Source: Megaustenia siamemsis
Taxonomy: Eukaryota; Mollusca; Gastropoda; Stylommatophora; Ariophantidae
DNA: 64,000 nt
Direction of reading: 5' to 3'
Assembly: GCA_032433765.1 (NCBI GenBank)
Contig: JAVIAB010000092.1
Coordinates: 40,411,218 to 40,475,217, forward strand
This document shows positions 11,811-22,216 of the stretch, piece by piece. The notes under the pieces were generated by a model that was not told the origin of the DNA, did no database searches, and was given only the letters and a program-made list of their open reading frames with translations. Position 1 is the stretch's first letter; each line of letters starts with the position of its first letter. A program made the position numbers and the translations under genes.

Positions 11811-12227
11811 GGTATATGGTGGATAGGCGGCAGGAACCATTGAAGGCTATGTCTGAAAAGTGTTCCTTCTTGCAGTTTCCTCATATTCCAAGTCCGGCTT
11901 TTTGCAGGAGCTACTGAGTTAAGTGCTCTGTGGACACCGTGAGCTGTGTGTCTCATCCGTTTTGATCCTGCTTCGATATCCCGCTTGTTTACGATGAATG
12001 ATGATATCGTATGACAGGGAACAGTTGGCTGTGTTCACTTTCTGCGCGGTTTCGCCTTATGTCTTTTGGCGTGTGCTGACACTGCTACGATGGGGACTAC
12101 AGTTACCTTTCTTTGTTTGGGAGATGAGTTAGTAATTCGGATGATTCCACTGGCACGGGCGGTTGAGCAATTATGGATTATAGTTCGTTTACTATGATAC
12201 CGAGGCCTTCCATAACCAATAACCAAT
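11811..12227 (+). repeat. Interspersed repeat E, copy 3
   Basis: Matches copy 2 (4,842-5,256) from TATGGTGGATAGGCGG to the CCTTCCATAA end. It begins a few bases after the stop codon of the cysteine-rich frame, and its tail abuts the resumed satellite. It is therefore the 3' part of the inserted block and could be that transcript's 3' untranslated region. Confidence 0.75.
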
Positions 12228-12366
12228 AAATACGATTAAATAGGCTCGGGTTATTATCCTTTCCAAAAACGATGAAGTTGGCTTGGGTTATAATTCTTAT
12301 TGAATACGACGAAGTAGAATCGTAATATCGTGGTAATTAAATACGATGATGGAGGCTCAGGAAAAA
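12228..12366 (+). repeat. 37-bp satellite, degenerate right remnant
   Basis: Four diverged units ('AAATACGATTAAATAGGCTC', 'ACGATGAAGTTGGCTTGGG', 'ACGACGAAGTAGAATCG', 'AAATACGATGATGGAGGCTC') continue the array at 9,420-10,639 on the far side of the insertion. Confidence 0.8.
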
Positions 12367-13561
12367 ATCTATTTGAAATTTTAAAAAAATAAAAAGTAAC
12401 TATACATCACACAAGAAGAGTCCGCAAGTAAGGCAGAAGTTTAAATGGACGTAGTTCCAATTTGCCACTGACTTGTTTCTAGGGGAAAATTCGCAATCAT
12501 CGATGGTGATAAAGAAAACATAGCACTTTTCTAGCAATAAGTAAATTGCACATAACTAAATACACACAGATACGCACGCATGCGCACACGTGTAAACACA
12601 CAGGCGTACTACTCTGTAATGGAGTAAACAAACATGTCCCGCCCGGGCGCTCAATAAACGTTTCTGCATCTCGCAGCTGACAGAATGTCAGTAAAATGCG
12701 TGGATGCAAGCACGCGCATATAAATATAAACAAACACTGATATACATTATAAATAACATACAGGTGGAAGCCGGTATGTAAAAACAGATATCACTTAAAC
12801 ATAATATATTAACAACTTTTTCCAAAATAAAATAAATAAAATCAGTATTTAAGAACAAAACGATCAGAAATAAATTCTTCTAAAATAAACTGTCAAAGTT
12901 GCCAGTCTTCCCATCATCACAAGTAGAGCAACGATGAACTAGCAGATATAGGGTTATACGCTGTTTATACGCTGTTTACGTTTTGTTACTTTTTCTCCTT
13001 ATTATCAATCAAGTACTTGGTGAGTTTTGAGATTTACTGAAACTGTCAGGCTGGAGGAATGTGAATGAATGTCTCAGTGAAAAATAACAATGTTCAAATC
13101 AATATATTTAAATATCTATCTATTTATTGTCCTTTCGAGCCAAAGACGGCACATAGGGCAGAACCACTATCTCAAAAACAGAAACCTTGCATGCCAAAAT
13201 GGTACATATTGCAGAGATCACTGCTTCCAAAATCTTTGGCTTTGTTTCCGTAACAATACTTTTTACAATGACAGCTTGTCAAGCTATCGATCAACCTCCT
13301 TAGTCGCCTCTTACGACATGCATGGAAGGTCACAGTGTCACTATTCTGACCACCTTCATAATGAGGCCCTGGTAACACACGGGGAATATTTAAATATATC
13401 GATATCAAAATAAATATATTTTTAAAAAAATAGTAATATTTTAATATGTACGGACCTGTTCTGAAAGAGACAACCACACGCAAATAGATTATAAAATTGT
13501 TTTAAAAGAGGTATTTCTTTAATGATGGTGTTGCTCACATCTTAAACATTATTCTGCAGAG
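12367..13561. other. Non-coding stretch
   Basis: No gene recognised. A (CA/GT)-rich patch lies at 12,555-12,610. At about 13,290-13,330 the phrase CCTTAGTCGCCTCTTACGAC stands out as one I associate with dispersed invertebrate repeats, but I cannot name it. Confidence 0.4.
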
Positions 13562-13812
13562 GAAATTGTAATACTATTGCCACCGTTAAAAGTTGCAGCG
13601 GGTTGGAGTGAACAATAAGTTGGAGTGAAATTGTAATACTATTGCCACCGTTAAAAGTTGCAGCGGGTTGGAGTGAACAATAAGTTGGAGTGAAATTGTA
13701 ATACTATTGCCACCGTTAAAAGTTGCAGCGGGTTGGAGTGAACAATAAGTTGGAGTGAAATTGTAATACTATTGCCACCGTTAAAAGTTGCAGCGGGTTA
13801 GAGTGAACAAAA
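13562..13812 (+). repeat. 65-bp tandem repeat, four copies
   Basis: Unit starts at 13,562, 13,627, 13,692 and 13,757 are exactly 65 bp apart. The first three units are essentially identical (phrases GAAATTGTAATACTATTGCC, ACCGTTAAAAGTTGCAGCGG, GTTGGAGTGAACAATAAG). The fourth runs straight into LINE sequence. The high identity indicates recent expansion. Confidence 0.93.
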
Positions 13813-14000
13813 ATGGAAGGAATGGTACCAGGAAGACGAGACATGGCAGACCAAGAAGAAGGTGGTTTCAAGACATCAAAAAGAATGTGAACATGACAAC
13901 AGAAGAAGTGGGAGATCGGGCTAGAGATAAGAGATTTCTTCAGACGGGCTGTGGTGAAAGCAATGTTCTGTATAGCACATGCGACCTGATGTTTACGATA
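13800..14000 (+). mobile_element. RTE-like LINE 3'-end fragment
   Basis: Translates to the basic C-terminal tail seen in RTE-type ORFs: RKTRHGRPRRRWFQDIKK, then MTTEEVGDRARDKRF and a degenerate end. No catalytic domain remains. It belongs to a different family from the A copies. Confidence 0.65.
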
Positions 14001-14104
14001 GCGCAGATAGTGTTTTTTTTTATTACTGGTAGTCACGCTCGAAATAAAGATGGTCAACATTAGATGAGATGCACATGATGATAATATAATAGAGTTTAAA
14101 ACAT

Positions 14105-14815
14105 GTTATACCTTCAACTGAACCAGACAAGGACAATATGAACAAGATAATGCACTGAATTAGATGAGCAGCAATTCGGATTCAGGAAAAACAGTGGGAC
14201 AAAATAAGCCATATTCAGCATGAGGACATTGATTGAAAAGTACATAGAAGTAAACAAACCAATATATGCCTACTTCATAGACTACACAAAAGCATTTGAT
14301 AGAATTCACCATAATCAACTTATAGACTGCCTAAAAGATATAAATCTGGACGACATAGACATACGACTGATATGTAATTTGTACTGGAAGCAAACAACAA
14401 TAATAAAATATAACAAGAAGAACTCTACACCCATGGATATAAAAGAGGAATAAGACAAGGATGCATCCTATAACCAAGCTTGTTCAATCTATACACTGAG
14501 CAAATCTTTAAAAACATCACAGAGATGCCAGGCCTAAACATTAATGGAAAGATAATCAATAACCTAATATATTCTGATGATGCTGTACTACTAGCAGAAA
14601 ATCCTAAAGATCTACAATAATTACTTAATGTAACAAACATGACAAGCAAAACATATGGACTAGATATGAATACCAAAAAGACTAAAAATATGATCATAAA
14701 CAAAGTAAATTCTCAAGACCTACAATATTAAATATCAAAGTTGAAAGAATGCATCTGGAGACAGTTCAGAGCTACAACAATATTGGACACACTATAACCA
14801 GTGATGGAAAATGTA
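14105..14815 (+). mobile_element. RTE-like LINE family A, 5' part of a split copy
   Basis: Reverse transcriptase core in broken frames: FIDYTKAFDRIHH (catalytic Asp motif, about 14,275), a 'GCIL.PSLFNLYTEQIF' stretch across a stop, and the active-site box as YSDD instead of YADD (about 14,571). It continues through 'ETVQSYN..GHTITSDGKC', where the 1.41-kb transposon is inserted. Collinear with 49,925-51,250. Multiple stops: inactive. Confidence 0.88.
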
Positions 14816-16226
14816 CAGGGTGTTTTTAAAGTCGCAGTGCAGTGAATATTTCTAATATTCAGTAAATGACGTAATCATCATCTACGTACCACAATTTTGT
14901 AAACCACATTTATGAACAAACCGCTGCTTCCTTTAAGGTTTTATTTACGTAAAGGACGGGCACTACGCTACTTTCATTGTCTCATTGCTTGAAGGAAATG
15001 GTGCTGACGATTGAAAACAGGGTATTTCTGGTTGAGCATGTCTTCCGTAATGGCGGTAAGTATACGGATGAGATCATTAGACAATTCGTGAGGAAATTTC
15101 CAGACTCACAAGTCCCTCACCGAAATTCTGTTACAAAATTGATCAAAAAGTTTCGTGAAACCGGTAGTGTGGTAGATGCATACCGATCTGGAAGACCTTC
15201 AATTTCACAAGACCAAATTATGGAACTCCAAGACAGAATTACAATGAGTCCAAATGCATCTTTAAACCACTTGTCTCAACAGGTGCAAATATCTAAGAGT
15301 TCTGTTCACAAGGTTTTAAGAAGTGAACTACACTATCGTCCATACAAATTAACTGAAGTGTCTCAACTCCAAGAAAGAGATTATGAATCCCGTTTAAACT
15401 ACTGCATGTGGTTTCAGAATTTTATTTATGAACATGGCGCTGCCATCCTTGACGTCACTTTTTTCACTGATGAGGCCTGGTTTCATTTATCCGGTTATGT
15501 GAACAGTCAGAACAATCGGCTGTGGAGCAGTGAAAACCCCCATGAATTTCATCAAGTGCCGCTTTACGATCAAAAAGTCGGAGTGTAGTGCGCTATAAGT
15601 CGTATGCGGATAATAGGACCTATATTTTTTAATGAAACAATAAATGCAGAACGTCACCGTACTTTAATTCTGGAACCGTTCATAGCACACCTTACAGAAC
15701 GGGAAATTATGAAATCCTGGTTTCAGCAGGATGGGGCAACAGCACACACAGCCACAACAACACTCAATTATTTAGAAAGCATATTTGCAAATCGCATTAT
15801 TTCACGTGGAATCTGGCCTGCTCGTTCACCAGATCTAACACCCCCAGATTATTATCTGTGGGGGGCATTGAAGGGGAAAGTTTATGAAAATAATCCGCAG
15901 ACAATTAATGACCTAAAGACTGAAATAGTAGACAAGATTAAACAAATATCACCAGACATTATTCTGAAGGTTTTCGCAAATATGGAAAGACGAATCACGA
16001 CATGTCTTGAGGCCCATGGTGGACATTTTCAACATATGCTTTAGGCACAACTTTATTGTGTTAATACCAACATTACCAATTATAAGCTCGCCGATAGCAG
16101 TCAAGTATATTTGAATAATACCATTTATTTTACAATTTGTGTGACGCATTAGTTAACCGCATTTCTGGTGACGTTTTTTCTTTAGAGAGTATAAATTCAC
16201 TGCACTGCGACTTTAAAAACACCCTG
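14816..16226 (+). mobile_element. Tc1/mariner-type transposon, complete, 1,411 bp
   Basis: Perfect terminal inverted repeats of about 33 bp, beginning CAGGGTGTTTTTAAAGTCGC at 14,816 and mirrored to end at 16,226. TA lies on each side (14,814-14,815 and 16,227-16,228), the target duplication of the superfamily. Comparing flanks with 50,680-50,700 shows that it split a continuous LINE ('GGAAAATGTA' / 'AAATAAACAAAAGAATAGG'). It contains one transposase gene, broken by one internal stop. Confidence 0.93.
14977..16044 (+). pseudogene. Tc1/mariner-type transposase with one nonsense codon
   Basis: About 355 codons in a single frame, interrupted only by TAG at 15,586-15,588. The N-terminus is a helix-turn-helix DNA-binding region (FLVEHVFRNGGKYTDEIIRQ; a second region near SQQVQISKSSVHKVLR). 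Catalytic residues visible: Asp in FFTDEAWFHL, Asp in WFQQDGATAHT, and Asp in SPDLTPPDYYLWG. I count 38 residues between the last two. The stop falls in 'KVGV*CAISR..IIGPIFF', where relatives have Trp, so TGG to TAG is the likely lesion. Otherwise it looks well preserved. The exact family within Tc1/mariner/IS630 is unsettled. Confidence 0.88.
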
Positions 16227-16760
16227 TATAACGGAAATAAACAAAAGAATAGGTATGGCCAAAAGTAATTTCAATACCATGAAAAATATACTAACATCAA
16301 AACAAATAACACCAGGGCTAAAACTAAGAATAACAAAATGTTACATCTTCTCAATATTCCTATATGGTGCAGAATCATGGACATTAGACAAGAAAACAGA
16401 ACAGAAGATTGAAGCCTTTGAAATATGGATATATAGAAGAATAGGTATAATTGGGTGGAAAGAAAAGAAAACAAACAATGAAGTTTTAAATCAAATAAAA
16501 ATGAAAAGAGAACTACTAAACACAATAAGAACAAGACAAATGGAATTTTTGGGGCATGTTAAAAGATACAACAGCCTAATAAAAGTAATATTGGAAAGGA
16601 AAATTCAAGGTAAAAGAGGCAAACCAAGACTAACATGGACGAGTAACATCAAAAGATTGATAAATCAACCTATGACAATCTGCAGCATCAAAGCAAGAGA
16701 TAGAGTGGAATGGCGCTCCATAGTAGCCAACCTTCGTTGTGGAGACGGCACTCGATGATG
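16227..16760 (+). mobile_element. RTE-like LINE family A, 3' part of the split copy
   Basis: Continues the copy at 14,105-14,815 after the transposon. A 167-codon open stretch (16,255-16,758) carries 'MAKSNFNTMKNILTSKQITPG', 'YGAESWTLDKKTEQKIEAFE' and the C-terminal 'GKRGKPRLTWTSNIKR..ARDRVEWRSIVANLRCGDGTR'. It ends in GATGATGATGA, the trinucleotide tail of this family. Confidence 0.88.
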
Positions 16761-19335
16761 ATGAATGTACAGGTTAATGTTTTTGTACGATGTAGTAAAT
16801 CAGCAACATAAATAGCAGACATTAGAGAATGGAAGATGTGAAGATCCATTAACGCCTTTACTGTTTTGTATGGCCCACGTTTATGGTGTTCAGTACACGC
16901 ATGCTATGCGTACGTTCAATCGTATTTTATATTCTACATTTTTTTAAAAGTAATAAATGGTTAGTGCATGTGGACTAACCACTGGACTTGATTACAAGTA
17001 TGCAAATAGTGGGATGATATCACATGAATTGGCAAATAAAGAATGAACAATTCAAAGATCTGCAAACAAGCAGTGAATTTGTAGTTTAAAAAAAATGGAC
17101 ATGCTGCATAAGAAATATTCAAACATCTCTGATAGACAAAAGAACTGGCTAGTGAACGTAAGTAAACATAACAATCTTACATATCGTTGAGTTATCAAAC
17201 ACTAAAGTTATCTTTGTGTTTAATAATTTAGGACTTAATTCCAGGATGAAAAAGAAGAAGTAGTAGATGATGATTTATAAGATTGTGTACTCAAGACATT
17301 AAAGACTTCTTAGAGGCTAAACTCCCATTTACAAAGCAATTGAGCCACAAGATGGGCGTTCAGATTAGCTGCGACGCCCTCACTAGACAGGCTACCCGAT
17401 AACAGCAGCACCATATCAAAACGTATATACTTATAGAAGGGTGAACACAAGGAATGAAGGCTGACTCGTAGACATGATATGATACAAATTGGCACAGAGA
17501 GTATGAGAGCGCATGCGTAAAAAATTAAAAGACAAGCGGGCTAACAATGCAACAATTGCTTAATTGTATTGTAAATATGACCGACAGACAAGATGGTATC
17601 TTTTTTTATGGAAAGTTAAATACAATTGATCTTCCTCATCAGCTTCTGATTTCTCTTGTTTGTTTATTCTGACAAAACTGATATCTCCTGCTCTTGATAC
17701 TTATACGTACAGTCTTAATCGTTACAGTACTCTGGCCGCTAACAACGACTTCTAGTATAACCTTCAGCTAAGTACCACGTGTATAAATAAGCTAATGTAA
17801 TTATTTTTTAAAATAATCTGTTTCAGACTTCTCGCTGCAGTACTCAAGAACATTCGCATTCGCGAGCTTTCGTTTATTTACTTTACACTTTTTTTCATTT
17901 TTTACTTCTGTGCTTATCAAAAAAAGTTTGTAGACCCAATCAAAACGGCTTCCACATTGTTCTCTATTTGGTTGTTAATTGTCTACACATCTTCCCTATA
18001 CAAAAACGTAAAAGTATTATCCAATACATAACACTTGCCATGATGTCACGAGATACCCAGTCAGACAATCTATACCCACGAAAGGAACGAAAGAGATAAT
18101 GAGACAAGTCAGTGCTGCCAGTTAACGGCTGAAGTACTTCCCTAGCCGATCTGCGGCTCGCACACCAGACAAGGTGTCAGGTGGTACCGACTGTGAAACT
18201 CAAGCACTGCCACTAGAGAACTAATTAATGTAAGTTCTCCTGGTGGTTGTTGCGGGGACAACTACAAAACCAGATAAGGAATCAGCATCGGTAGAATGAA
18301 ACATTGCAATGTTAATGATACAAGACTAACGGCAGACAATCGGCAGCTACTATTGTGACGTACTGTGACAAACGAGTGACTAGTGATTACTGTGACAAGT
18401 GAGGGACTAACCTTAAATGCTACAATTAAGGAACCAATTATTACTGTTCTATCAACAAAGACCGTTGATTACGACACTAACAGGAGGACACGTGATTAAT
18501 GTTATTTTTAAAAAAAGTGTGTCTAAATCATTATGTGTGGATATTCTAACAGTCCTCGATAGCTGGGATCAACTCAGGGAATAAAGATCGTTAATCTGCG
18601 AGTAAAGGAAAACATAAGGCTCTTATTATAACCGAATTAATCTATAACTGAGGTTGATGATCTTGCAGATAAAATTAATCTGCTGAGAAGCGAATTTAAT
18701 CTTATACCAAATTGTGTTGTTTATAAATAACAATTTTTAAAATAGAAAATTGATCATAAACACAAGCTGATGTAATCCACCAACAGTGGAATTAAATACT
18801 TCAAACGGATTAAAAACACTAATATATAAACTCGTAAAAAATATGAACTCGTAAAAAACACTAAAAAAGAAATTCGCAAAAACATTGACATGGGGACTCA
18901 CAAAAACAACTAACAGAGAAACGTGTTACAAAGACAAATGAATCTACTTCACGAACATAGAGAACTATTGTACAAACCTTTTAATCAACATACAGAATTA
19001 GCTATTTTACTCGCGGATTTAATTCCTTACCAGAATGAATAATTCAAAATGAGTTTAATTTTGAAAATAGAAAAAGCTATCTTGTTTCAAATAGATTTGA
19101 TACGAAAACAGATTAGATCGCCTACAGACACACATAGATTTACCCCAAATACTAAAGAAAGTCAGTTGACTTAGAAAATATATCTTACTTCAATTCTTTT
19201 CTTCTATCTACTGCATGCTACATTGCGTTGTAAATATAAATGAAAGAGATACTGATAATTTCATTAATACTCTTATTTTTTGTATGTAAAGCAACAGGGA
19301 CAGGCTTCGGGGTCTGTGTAAATGAAGCATCCATT
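16761..19335. other. Non-coding stretch of 2.6 kb
   Basis: AT-rich with no frame of interest and no element I recognise. A-rich 'actcgtaaaaaa' phrases recur loosely at 18,820-18,910. Confidence 0.4.
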
Positions 19336-19374
19336 CAGTGGTTGCCAACTTAAGGTTCACCGAGGGCCGGATTA

Positions 19375-20078
19375 TATAGCCAAAACTAGGACCATGTCAT
19401 ATCATGTGCCATACCGGTTGGCGTAGGCGATCATGTCCTTCCACAATCTTCTATCTGCAGTGCATCGTATCAATTCTGTTATTGACCGCCCCATGACTTG
19501 ACACCAAGCTATCTAGTATTTTCTCTTTGTCGCCCGCGATCTCTCTTTCCTTTTATTTTTCCAGTAGAAACAAAGTATTCCAACTTACCTCGTGATGTGC
19601 CCGACACATGTTTATTGTTTCTTTCTGATGTTTTTTAGGAGCTCCCTTTTTGTATTGGCCTATTTGTGAATTTTCCCATTGGTCTTTTTAGCTGTCCAGG
19701 GAACTTTCAACATTCTTCTGAGAAATCCCATCTCTGTGGCCTCTAATCGTCTTTTCATTTGTTTGTTTATTGTCTATGATTCGCTACCGTAGGTCAGAAT
19801 TGGTTATATATAACACTGATGAACTCTCTCACTTCCATTGACATAGACTTGTTGGATAATATATTTTTCATTTTCTGAAATGCTATTTTGGCCATAGCTA
19901 TTCTGCTTTTTTATTTGTGTGGTGCATCTTCCATCTGATGTTATTAGTGTACAGTAGTATTTGACGCGTTGCACTTGTTTCAGGTTTGTCCTGTTTATTT
20001 GTATGCTGCATGATGGTGATGATTGTTCCTTCGATACAACCATTAATTCTGTTTTCTTACTATTCAGACTGATCCTAG
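19375..20078 (-). mobile_element. RTE-like LINE family B, truncated copy
   Basis: Minus-strand reading gives the C-terminal part of a reverse transcriptase ORF: ISLNSKKTELMVVSKEQS, 'LKQVQRVKYYCTLITSDGRC', then frames matching the 20,785-21,135 and 49,525-49,710 copies (..KYREREI.. / 'VIDRIDTMHCR.KIVEGHDRLRQP'-like in decayed form). Its 5' end, at about 20,078, runs into a short fold-back palindrome. No intact frame. Confidence 0.72.
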
Positions 20079-20102
20079 GGATCAGTCTAAATAGTAAGAA
20101 AA
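20052..20102. repeat. Inverted repeat, 24-bp arms, at a LINE 5' end
   Basis: Arms 20,052-20,075 and 20,079-20,102 are reverse complements with one mismatch, around a 3-base centre. The left arm belongs to the minus-strand LINE; the right arm repeats it inverted. Confidence 0.9.
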
Positions 20103-20180
20103 GAAGGTCTGAAGCTAGGACCAAAGAGCCAAAATAGAGTATTGTCCAAAAATACATTATGTAATTTAATAATATATAAT

Positions 20181-20443
20181 GGGAGCCGCGATAGATCAGT
20201 GGTTAGTGAACTTGACTACAAAGGACAAGGGGTAGGGTTCGATCCCAACCGACGGCTTCCAGGTTCACCCAGCCTTAAATGGGTACCGGATTTTTTTCTG
20301 GGAAAGTAAAGCAGCACGGGCGTAATACCGACCACATTACCCAAAAAATCGTGTGCTGAAGGTCTGTAAAATATAGGGTCACTAACACCATCTTTCCCTA
20401 TACGCCACTTGGCGTGACGGGGGTTCTTTACTTTTTTACTTTT
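20181..20443 (+). mobile_element. tRNA-derived SINE, copy 2, with 15-bp TSD
   Basis: Same family as 2,646-2,920, with head GGGAGCCGCGATAGATCAGT and B box GGGTTCGATCCC. The A box has one change (TAGATCAGTGG). It is bracketed by a perfect 15-bp direct repeat TTAATAATATATAAT (20,166-20,180 and 20,444-20,458), direct evidence of target-primed retroposition. The 3' tail is a CTTTTTTACTTTTTT run. Confidence 0.93.
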
Positions 20444-20784
20444 TTAATAATATATAATAATGGTTGCAGCTATCACCTGGTACTTACAGAAAAGCAACTT
20501 TCCAGCGCCGATTATAAACAAAGCCTTTCATTATTGTCGGCATCAAGCGTTTTTTTTTTTAAGACTGGAACTTTGTTTGATTATTTACAGGTGTTTAATA
20601 TAGTGGTTGCTGTGGACACTTCGGGGGCCAAGAAAAATAGACTGCCGGGCCGAATTTGGCCTGCGAGCCGCAATTTGGCCACCACTGATCTAAAACATCC
20701 AGGTTATTTTATTAAACATTGTGTTTATAACAGCTCCAGCAGTATTGTTATAGTTCACGAATAATTGTTGTATTAATTGATAAA

Positions 20785-21135
20785 GACGATCAGAGGCCAC
20801 AGAGACGGCATTTCTCAGAAGAATGTTGAAAGTTCCCTAGACAGCTAAAAAGACCAATGATGGAAACACAAAAAGGGAGCTCCTAAGAAACATCAGAAAG
20901 AAACAATCAACATTTTTCTGGCACATCACGAGAAGAGAAAAGTTGGAGTACTTGGTTACAACCTGCAAAATACAGGGAAAGAGAGATTGCGGACGACAAA
21001 GAGAGAAAATACTAGATAGTTCGGTATCATGGAATGGAAAACAGCCAACAACAGAACTAATACGATGCACGATGGATATAAAATTGTGCAAGAACATTAT
21101 CGCCTACGCCAACCAGTATGTCACATGATGATAAT
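20785..21135 (+). mobile_element. RTE-like LINE family B, 3'-end fragment
   Basis: Reads 'RRMLRIPW'-type remnants, 'KRELLRNIRKKQSTFFW', 'EYLVTTCKIQGKRDCGRQREKILD', 'TTELIRCTMDIKLCKNIIAYANQY' and a TGATGATAATGA end. It lies opposite in orientation to the related fragment at 19,375-20,078. Confidence 0.75.
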
Positions 21136-21483
21136 GAATTGATAAGTTGAACTGTTTCACTGCTTGTCGAATGATTACGCTGAATATGCGTCGCTGTATA
21201 AGGACGTTATATGAGCGTAACTGCGATGAGTCGTGGTTTACAGTAAACTGCGGAATTAGCGGTTTTCGACATCGATTTAAATGGGAACCGGGATGCCTTA
21301 ACTTTTCGACCCCCACTCGATTGGCCAGACAAGGTTGTTTCATGTGATGGTGGGGTCTCTATGGCTGACAGATAGATGGTTTTGACAGGATGATTACCTA
21401 TTACACAATGTAATATTCCTTGACAACAAGGTGTCAATGGTGGGGTGGAACGTACACTCTTACAAAGGATGGTGATCAATGTA

Positions 21484-22039
21484 CAAATGAGAAACGAAAC
21501 ACAATCATGACGTTTCGGCTTACATGCGACCTTCTTCAGAAAACAGGAACGAAGAAACGAACAACGAAATGAAGAATAACTTAACTACGTGTTCTAGAGT
21601 AACCAGAACTGGATCTAGAATAGAAAATGAAACGGGAAGACAACGTACTATATTTCAGGAAAAATCATTAGTTAAAAAAAAAAGAATTAAATGAAATGTA
21701 CAAATTAAAAGAAATGTAAGGACACTTAGCTGGCTGGAAGTCTAGACTGCGGATACGATCTGTACTCGACTGTGAGTCAGATGTAAATTAGAGAAACGGT
21801 AAGGGGAGAACCATAATTTAATGTGTACATTTAATTATTCCTATTTTTAATTAATGGTTTTCCGGCAATACGGTACTTTGTCTTCACTTTCTATTTGTAT
21901 TCTAGATCGACTAGTTCTGGTCACTCTAAAACATGTAGTTTAGTTATTCTTCATTTCCTTGTCCATTTCTTGGTTCGTGTTTTCCGAAAAATGTAGCGTG
22001 TAGTTCGAAACGTCACGATTTTGTTTCGTTCCTCTTTTG
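21484..22039. mobile_element. Near-palindromic MITE, 556 bp, TA-flanked
   Basis: Arms of roughly 225 bp (about 21,484-21,715 and 21,815-22,039) are imperfect reverse complements around a ~100-bp centre. Matched phrases include ACGAAAC.CAATC.TGACGTTTCG, GAAATGAAGAATAAC and AGAGT.ACCAGAACT, each answered by its reverse complement in the right arm. The element begins CAAATGAG and ends CTCTTTTG with TA on both sides (21,482-21,483; 22,040-22,041). It is non-coding and would be mobilised in trans by a Tc1/mariner-type transposase. Confidence 0.8.
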
Positions 22040-22147
22040 TAAAGCCGCCACCATACTTTGTTGGCGTGTTCGTTACAACCTACCACTAGCTCCCTGCCAC
22101 CAGCTTTACTGCAGCGCTGCAATTATTTGGCTTTTCCCTTCATACCC

Positions 22148-22172
22148 AGGCCTTCTCTCTCCCTCCCTCTCT

Positions 22173-22216
<44 letters not shown>
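22148..22216 (+). repeat. (CT)n microsatellite
   Basis: Impure CTCCCT/CTCG start, then an uninterrupted (CT) run of about 35 bp. Open frames on both strands are artefacts of the repeat. Confidence 0.95.

Larger units (their letters stand above)
10640..12227 (+). mobile_element. Retroposon-like 1.59-kb insertion in the satellite
   Basis: This block interrupts the 37-bp satellite. The left array ends with AAATACGATG and the right array restarts with AAATACGAT (12,228-12,236), so the two edges overlap by 9 bp of one repeat unit, as a target-site duplication would produce. The 3' end is a CCAATAACCAATAA tandem tail, typical of LINE-mobilised sequence, and its last 417 bp are repeat E. Inside are a short ATG frame in good context at 10,666 and the cysteine-rich frame at 11,107-11,802. 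No reverse transcriptase is encoded. It is either a non-autonomous element or a retroposed host transcript. Confidence 0.6.
19336..20687. mobile_element. hAT-like element ends with nested LINE and SINE (tentative)
   Basis: CAGTGGTTGCCAAC at 19,336 and TTTGGCCACCACTG ending at 20,687 resemble the inverted ends of hAT-type elements ('CAGTGGTT.CCAA..'), with subterminal GGGCCGG and CGAGCCGC phrases common in non-autonomous hAT copies. Between them lie an RTE-like LINE fragment and a SINE, which would be later insertions. I found no matching 8-bp flanking duplication (CATCCATT against ATCTAAAA), so the call is uncertain. Confidence 0.35.
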
